In this document: positions 60,408 through 64,000 of the stretch, piece by piece | Position numbering within the stretch: the first letter of the stretch is position 1 | Layout of the letters: the number at the start of each line of letters is the position of its first letter | Translations under genes and position numbers: made by a program | Source: Antrihabitans spumae | GTDB lineage: Bacteria; Actinomycetota; Actinomycetes; Mycobacteriales; Mycobacteriaceae | Direction: 5' to 3' | NCBI RefSeq assembly: GCF_043944905.1 | Contig: NZ_JBIMSN010000154.1 | Span: forward strand, 1-64,000 | Length of the DNA: 64,000 nucleotides | Notes under the pieces: model-generated | What the model was told of the DNA's origin: nothing | What the model saw: only the letters and a program-made list of their open reading frames with translations | Databases searched by the model: none

Positions 60408-61867
60408 ACGCTCACCAACTTCCGGCGGCGCACGAGTGCGACGAAGAAGGGTCCGCCGACCAGTGCGAGCACGATACCGACCTGCAGTTCGCCTGGGCGT
60501 ACAACCACGCGGCCGACCACGTCGGCGAGGACGACAAGTAGTCCACCGAGCAGTCCGGCGTACGGGACGAGCCAGCGGTAGTCGGGTCCGGTGATGGTTC
60601 GCGCGACGTGCGGAACGACAAGACCGAGAAACGCTATCGGCCCGCAGGCGGCCGTCGCGGCACCGCACAGCAGGGTGATGGCCACGATGCCCATCGTTCG
60701 GTTGAGGGCGACGTTCGTTCCGAGCGACCGCGCAACGTCGTCGCCGAGACTGAGGACGTTGAGACCGGACGTTCCGGCGAAGGCGATCACAAGTCCGACG
60801 ATGACGAAAGGCAGGATCTGCCAGAAGACGGACGTGTCGCGACCGGCGATCTCGCCGACGACCCAGAAGCGGTAGGCCTCCAGCGCGTTCCCGTCGAGCA
60901 GTACGACCGCGTTCGTCATGGCTTGCAGGAAGAATGCGACCGCTGCTCCGGCGAGGGCGAGGGTCAGCGGTGTGGCGCTGCCTTTGCCGATCGAGGCCGC
61001 GCCGAAGACGATCACACTCGCACCGAAAGAACCGACGAATGCGAACCAGATGTACTCGCTCGGCGCGTTGAGCGAGAACAGATGAATGGCGACGACGACG
61101 GCGAATGCGGCGCCGCCGTTGAGTCCGAGCAGTCCGGCGTCGGCGAGTGGATTTCTGGTGTGGCCCTGTATGAACGCGCCGGCAACACCGAGCGCGATAC
61201 CGACGAGGAGCCCGAGCATCGTCCTCGGCACCCGCAACGCACTTACTATCTCGTCGGCCGCAGTGCCCGTCGGGGTGAAGACGGCGTGCCACACTTCGCC
61301 GATCGTCAGTGGCTGCGCGCCGATTGCGATGCTGACCAGACCGACCGCACACAGCAGGCCTGCGAGCACGGTAAGGCCGCCGAGCCTGCGTTTGCGGGTC
61401 GCGCCGATCGAATCGTCGCGGGGGAGCGGGGAGAAACCGTCGTCCATCGCGTGTCGCTCCGCGACGACTTCGACGCCTGCCCGGTTGCCTGTCGACAACG
61501 CTGTCGACAGCGCCGTGCGGTGTCCGATCGGAGCGCCGCTTGTGGAGTCACGAATTACCAACCCGGTCGCGGCTTTTCCGAGACTTTGGCCGGCGTCGCC
61601 GTCGCGGAAGCCCCTGTTCCACACGAAGAGTGCGCCCGCACTCAGTAGCGCGATCGAGCCGAATACGGCACGGTCCGCGGTCCCGCCGTTGTCGACGCGG
61701 AGGGCTTGCACGATCAGAAAGCCGATCACGAGGGGGGCGCAGATCACAACTGCGTCGATTGCCGCCGCTGTGTAGCGAAGACGCCGAGGTACGGGGCCAC
61801 GATCGGTCACGTCGGCGGGCTTCTCCTGCAAATCGGGCTGAGGGCAATGCTTCACGTTTGCCCCCAT
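60404..61867 (-). CDS. FecCD permease with N-terminal RDD domain (fusion)
   Basis: A 487-residue protein. Residues ~25-115 form an RDD membrane domain (RLRYTAAAIDAVVICAPL and GDAGQSLGKAATGLVIRD). From ~155 it is a FecCD permease (VPRTMLGLLVGIALGVAGA, NPLADAGLLGLNGGAAFAV, ACGPIAFLGLVVPHVARTI). A linker rich in charged residues joins them. RDD proteins are small membrane proteins of unclear role, and a covalent link to an iron permease is unusual. It is the first gene of the operon; its ATG lies 1 base beyond an iron box and 8 bases after a -10-like TAGGCT, so it may be leaderless. Confidence 0.88.
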   Translation of the reverse strand: MGANVKHCPQPDLQEKPADVTDRGPVPRRLRYTAAAIDAVVICAPLVIGFLIVQALRVDNGGTADRAVFGSIALLSAGALFVWNRGFRDGDAGQSLGKAATGLVIRDSTSGAPIGHRTALSTALSTGNRAGVEVVAERHAMDDGFSPLPRDDSIGATRKRRLGGLTVLAGLLCAVGLVSIAIGAQPLTIGEVWHAVFTPTGTAADEIVSALRVPRTMLGLLVGIALGVAGAFIQGHTRNPLADAGLLGLNGGAAFAVVVAIHLFSLNAPSEYIWFAFVGSFGASVIVFGAASIGKGSATPLTLALAGAAVAFFLQAMTNAVVLLDGNALEAYRFWVVGEIAGRDTSVFWQILPFVIVGLVIAFAGTSGLNVLSLGDDVARSLGTNVALNRTMGIVAITLLCGAATAACGPIAFLGLVVPHVARTITGPDYRWLVPYAGLLGGLLVVLADVVGRVVVRPGELQVGIVLALVGGPFFVALVRRRKLVSV

Positions 61868-61868
61868 G

Positions 61869-61887
61869 TCTGGTAAGCCTAACCTAT
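61869..61887 (-). promoter_or_regulatory. IdeR-type iron box in a divergent promoter
   Basis: The minus-strand 19-mer ATAGGTTAGGCTTACCAGA matches the iron-box consensus TTAGGTTAGGCTAACCTAA at 15 of 19 positions. It includes the -10-like TAGGCT for the importer operon, and the -10-like TATCTT for the divergent FhuF-like gene is adjacent (61885-61890). One iron-loaded IdeR/DmdR could silence both. Confidence 0.8.
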
Positions 61888-61926
61888 CTTAGAACGGCTA
61901 CGTCCTTGACTTCGAGGAGGCTTTCC

Positions 61927-62646
61927 ATGCCCACCGCCGCGACCGCATCTCCGGTCGACCGGACGCGCACCGATCGGACCTGTACCGCTTTGGCGGACTC
62001 GTGTCACCGGTTGCGCCGCCTCTATCCCGACTACCCACGTGTGTACGCGGTCGCCGCCGTCGCCGACGAGGGTAAACGGCGCTGGTGGAGCTTGCGGGAC
62101 GGGGTCGAGTCCGGACGCGTCGAGCAGATGTATGCCCGCGCCCGCGGAGAAATGAGCAGTGCCGATTCGGCCGCGGAGGTCGTTGCAACGTCGTTCATCC
62201 ACGCTGTCGTAGGCCGGGTCGCCGCGTCGATCATCCTCGACGGTCGCGCGTGGGATCCCGGCATCGAGAACCTGTGGATTCACTCCGACAACGACGGCGG
62301 AATGGATTGGGCCGGCGTGGTCGACACGACTGTGCGTGCGCTGCCAGGCGATCCATGCGCCGCCGAAAAGGACGTGGTTGTGCTGCCGTGCGAGCAGTCG
62401 CTCGGCGTGTGGACCGCACATCGTTGTGTCACATCGCTCGACGCCGTCTACGAAAAGCTCTCCGAATGCACCGAACTCGGCTACCTCCGCTACTGGAGCA
62501 TCGTGGGCGAAACGATCATCGGCGCCGCGACCTACGTGCCGATTCTTGCCGAGGCAAGTGAAAGCGACGCGCTTCGACGCGGTCAGGGTCTGCTCGACGC
62601 GTTCACCACGATCGGTCGACCGGTCCGCAGGCAAAGGGTTGCATAG
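61927..62646 (+). CDS. FhuF-like iron-regulated protein
   Basis: A 239-residue cytoplasmic protein divergent from the siderophore importer and sharing its iron box. Segments SFIHAVVGRVAASIIL and LRYWSIVGETIIGA resemble FhuF ferric-siderophore reductases. The C-terminal cysteine cluster that binds the [2Fe-2S] centre in FhuF (CCx10CxxC) is absent; cysteines here are scattered. It may release iron without that cluster or have another siderophore-related role. GAGGAGG precedes the ATG by 7 bases. Confidence 0.65.
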   Translation: MPTAATASPVDRTRTDRTCTALADSCHRLRRLYPDYPRVYAVAAVADEGKRRWWSLRDGVESGRVEQMYARARGEMSSADSAAEVVATSFIHAVVGRVAASIILDGRAWDPGIENLWIHSDNDGGMDWAGVVDTTVRALPGDPCAAEKDVVVLPCEQSLGVWTAHRCVTSLDAVYEKLSECTELGYLRYWSIVGETIIGAATYVPILAEASESDALRRGQGLLDAFTTIGRPVRRQRVA

Positions 62647-62668
62647 TTAGGCAAGGCTTGCCTATAGT
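62639..62668 (+). promoter_or_regulatory. Iron-box promoter of a small RNA
   Basis: TTGCAT (62639-62644), an 18-base spacer and TATAGT (62663-62668) form a good promoter. An iron box, TTAGGCAAGGCTTGCCTAT (62647-62665; 14 of 19 consensus positions), fills the spacer and touches the -10, an ideal place for repression by iron-loaded IdeR. Confidence 0.82.
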
Positions 62669-62673
62669 CATCA

Positions 62674-62780
62674 GCGGGACGCAATCGGACCGCGCCGGTG
62701 TCCAGAGGGCTGCTGAGACCCCCGGTCCTTCCCGCGACGGGCTTCTCGCCGAAAGGCGAGGAGCCCGTCGCTTTGTTGTG
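62674..62780 (+). ncRNA. mrsI: Probable MrsI-type iron-responsive small RNA
   Basis: A transcript starting near 62674 from the iron-box promoter would contain no credible reading frame. It would end at a 16-base-pair hairpin (62735-62750 with 62755-62770, GAAA loop, one G-U pair) followed by the T-rich CTTTGTTGTG. Expected length is about 105 bases. In M. tuberculosis the IdeR-repressed sRNA MrsI (ncRv11846) lies between Rv1846c (blaI) and Rv1847. Here the RNA is directly before the Rv1847-type thioesterase gene, with blaI further left, so position, control and size agree. An alternative is a leader with an attenuator for the thioesterase. Confidence 0.75.
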
Positions 62781-62864
62781 GCAGCTTTGTCCGGGCAGCC
62801 TCATGGCCGGAAAGCGTTGTCGTGTACATCTGATTGGGGTAGTCACACGATTCTGGAGGACCTC

Positions 62865-63314
62865 TTGACCGATAGCGCGCAACAAGGCATGAGTGGCATA
62901 ACACCGGAGAAACTGACGCAGTGGGTCGGCGGTGGATTCGACGGGGTCATCGGACTTCGCTACACCGCGCTGGAGGGCGATTCCGTGCGCGCGCAATGGA
63001 CCGTCGGCCCCGCCATGCATCAGCCCGCCGGACTTGTCCACGGTGGCGTCTACTGCGCGGTCATCGAATCGGTGGCCAGTGTGGCGGCGGGACTGTGGTT
63101 CGGCGAACGCGGCAGCGTCGTCGGCGTGAACAACAACACCGACTTCCTGCGAGCCGTTCGGTCGGGGACTCTCTATGCCGAAGCGACTCCCATTCATCGC
63201 GGCAAGACGCAGCAGATCTGGGTCGTGACCATCAAGGACGACGACGACCGACTCTGCGCACGAGGTCAGGTCCGCCTGCAGAACATCAACGGTGAGAAGA
63301 AGCTGGGGCAGTAG
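62865..63314 (+). CDS. Hotdog-fold thioesterase (Rv1847-like)
   Basis: A 149-residue PaaI-type thioesterase: AGLVHGGVYCAVIESVAS carries the HGG catalytic motif, followed by VVGVNNNTDFLRAVRSG. It hydrolyses an acyl-CoA or aryl-CoA. TTG at 62865 follows TGGAGGA; ATG at 62889 would give 141 residues, close to the 140 of Rv1847. Same place, next to ureA, as in mycobacteria. Confidence 0.88.
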   Translation: MTDSAQQGMSGITPEKLTQWVGGGFDGVIGLRYTALEGDSVRAQWTVGPAMHQPAGLVHGGVYCAVIESVASVAAGLWFGERGSVVGVNNNTDFLRAVRSGTLYAEATPIHRGKTQQIWVVTIKDDDDRLCARGQVRLQNINGEKKLGQ

Positions 63315-63380
63315 CGCACTTGCACTGCCGTAGCTCGTAGACCGTGTCAGAATTGCCCCCACCACGCTGGAGGAGAGGGC

Positions 63381-63683
63381 ATGCGACTGTCGCCGCACGA
63401 GCAGGAACGACTGCTGCTGAGCTATGCCGCAGAGCTGGCCCGACGCCGCCGCGCGCGTGGTCTGACGCTGAATCATCCTGAGGCGGTGGCAATCATCAGC
63501 GATCACGTGCTCGAAGGTGCGCGTGACGGCCGCTCGGTGGCCGAGCTGATGACCTCCGGTCGCGAGGTGCTGACGCGCGCCGACGTGATGGAAGGCGTGC
63601 CGGAGATGCTGCACGACGTCCAAGTCGAGGCGACCTTTCCGGATGGCACCAAACTGGTCACCGTCCATCATCCGATCAGCTGA
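63381..63683 (+). CDS. ureA: Urease subunit gamma
   Basis: A complete 100-residue urease gamma chain (MRLSPHEQERLLLSYAAELA, LNHPEAVAIISDHVLEGARD, VPEMLHDVQVEATFPDG). Preceded by GGAGAGG. It starts the urease operon, which continues past the window. Urea hydrolysis would supply ammonia, and fits with the purine breakdown genes if the later steps exist elsewhere. Confidence 0.96.
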   Translation: MRLSPHEQERLLLSYAAELARRRRARGLTLNHPEAVAIISDHVLEGARDGRSVAELMTSGREVLTRADVMEGVPEMLHDVQVEATFPDGTKLVTVHHPIS

Positions 63684-63694
63684 GGGCCGACGAC

Positions 63695-64000
63695 ATGATT
63701 CCAGGCGAATACTTTTGTGCCGAAGGCGTTATCGAGATCAACGAGGGTGCCGACCGGGTGACGATCGAGGTGGTGAACACCGGGGACCGCCCAGTGCAGA
63801 TCGGTAGTCACGTGCATTTCCCGCAGGCGAATGCCGCGCTGGACTTCGATCGCGCGGCCGCGCACGGTCGCAGACTCGATATCCCTGCAGGGACCGCTGT
63901 TCGGTTCGAACCCGGTCTCGGGCAGTCGGTTTCGCTCGTTCCCCTCGGTGGAACGCGTGAGGTCCACGGTCTGTCGTTGACGCCACCAGGAAAGCTCGAC
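63695..64000 (+). CDS. ureB: Urease subunit beta (cut by window end)
   Basis: 102 codons from ATG 63695 reach the window edge without a stop: MIPGEYFCAEGVIEINEGAD, VQIGSHVHFPQANAALDFDR, PAGTAVRFEPG. These are typical for UreB, whose usual length of about 102-105 residues means only a few codons are missing. It starts 11 bases after ureA. Confidence 0.95.
   Translation, partial: MIPGEYFCAEGVIEINEGADRVTIEVVNTGDRPVQIGSHVHFPQANAALDFDRAAAHGRRLDIPAGTAVRFEPGLGQSVSLVPLGGTREVHGLSLTPPGKLD

Noticed and set aside
59343..61352. 669-codon frame extending the FecCD permease upstream
   Set aside because: The first ~315 residues are a shadow of the RDD-FecCD gene. The real start is ATG 60407.
62674..62864. 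Leader/attenuator of the thioesterase instead of a separate sRNA
   Set aside because: Not excluded, but the hairpin with T-rich tail lies about 95 bases before the TTG start, and the position matches MrsI, so a separate RNA is favoured.
1..64000. tRNA, rRNA, CRISPR, IS or prophage features
   Set aside because: No cloverleaf, transposase, integrase or spaced direct-repeat array was seen on either strand.

Overview
The window is high-GC DNA from a mycolic-acid actinobacterium (order Mycobacteriales), most likely Rhodococcus or a close relative. Three things point there: an antigen-85-type mycolyltransferase (46044-47066), the PknG/PknB substrate GarA, and a long stretch in the gene order of Mycobacterium tuberculosis Rv1822-Rv1848 (pgsA2, Rv1823, Rv1824, Rv1825, gcvH, garA, Rv1828, Rv1829, Rv1830, gcvB; then Rv1836c, glcB; Rv1841c, Rv1842c, guaB1; blaR/blaI; the Rv1847 thioesterase; ureA/ureB). 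The genus is inferred from general knowledge and not proven by the sequence.

Layout. 1-5.9 kb: an L,D-transpeptidase with a clear terminator, then a minus-strand locus (GtrA flippase, large YfhO/GT-C-type membrane protein, GtrB-like GT2, WecE-type sugar aminotransferase) that looks like a lipid-linked amino-sugar decoration system. 6-15 kb: envelope and miscellaneous genes (small secreted protein, PlsC-like acyltransferase, DUF2334 deacetylase-like protein plus GT4 glycosyltransferase, a frameshifted DMT transporter, a lipoprotein PBP4-type carboxypeptidase, a membrane nucleotide cyclase, an MFS transporter, a second L,D-transpeptidase). 15-24 kb: purine catabolism, running from guanine deaminase through a two-gene xanthine dehydrogenase and uricase to HIU hydrolase. 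It is divergent from xdhC and a MobA-like Mo-cofactor cytidylyltransferase. 24-28 kb: a frameshifted DUF998 protein, an RsbV/RsbW-type anti-sigma switch, DUF2252 and a NUDIX hydrolase. 28-37 kb: the pgsA2-gcvP block with a tandem glycine riboswitch in front of gcvP. 37-46 kb: VWA protein, malate synthase G flanked on both sides by large hairpin elements, two CNNM/CorC-type proteins and GuaB1. 46-53 kb: mycolyltransferase, small secreted proteins, a second DMT transporter and two tandem DEAD-box helicases. 53-58.5 kb: M56/BlaI regulatory pair divergent from a membrane esterase and an aminoacyl-phosphatidylglycerol synthase-like protein. 58.5-64 kb: an IdeR-type iron-controlled FecCD/FecE importer with a divergent FhuF-like gene, then a probable orthologue of the iron-sparing sRNA MrsI, the Rv1847-type thioesterase and the start of the urease operon.

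The genes are tightly packed. Many neighbours overlap by 4 bases (ATGA/GTGA), several converging pairs overlap at their 3' ends, and no gene-free gap exceeds 300 bases. I saw no tRNA, rRNA, insertion sequence, prophage or CRISPR array.

Points most worth attention: the MrsI-like iron-regulated RNA; the amino-sugar Gtr-type locus; a gene whose conserved N-terminus has no in-frame ATG/GTG/TTG; two other genes each missing exactly one base near the 5' end; an RDD-FecCD fusion; and paired nested palindromes around malate synthase.
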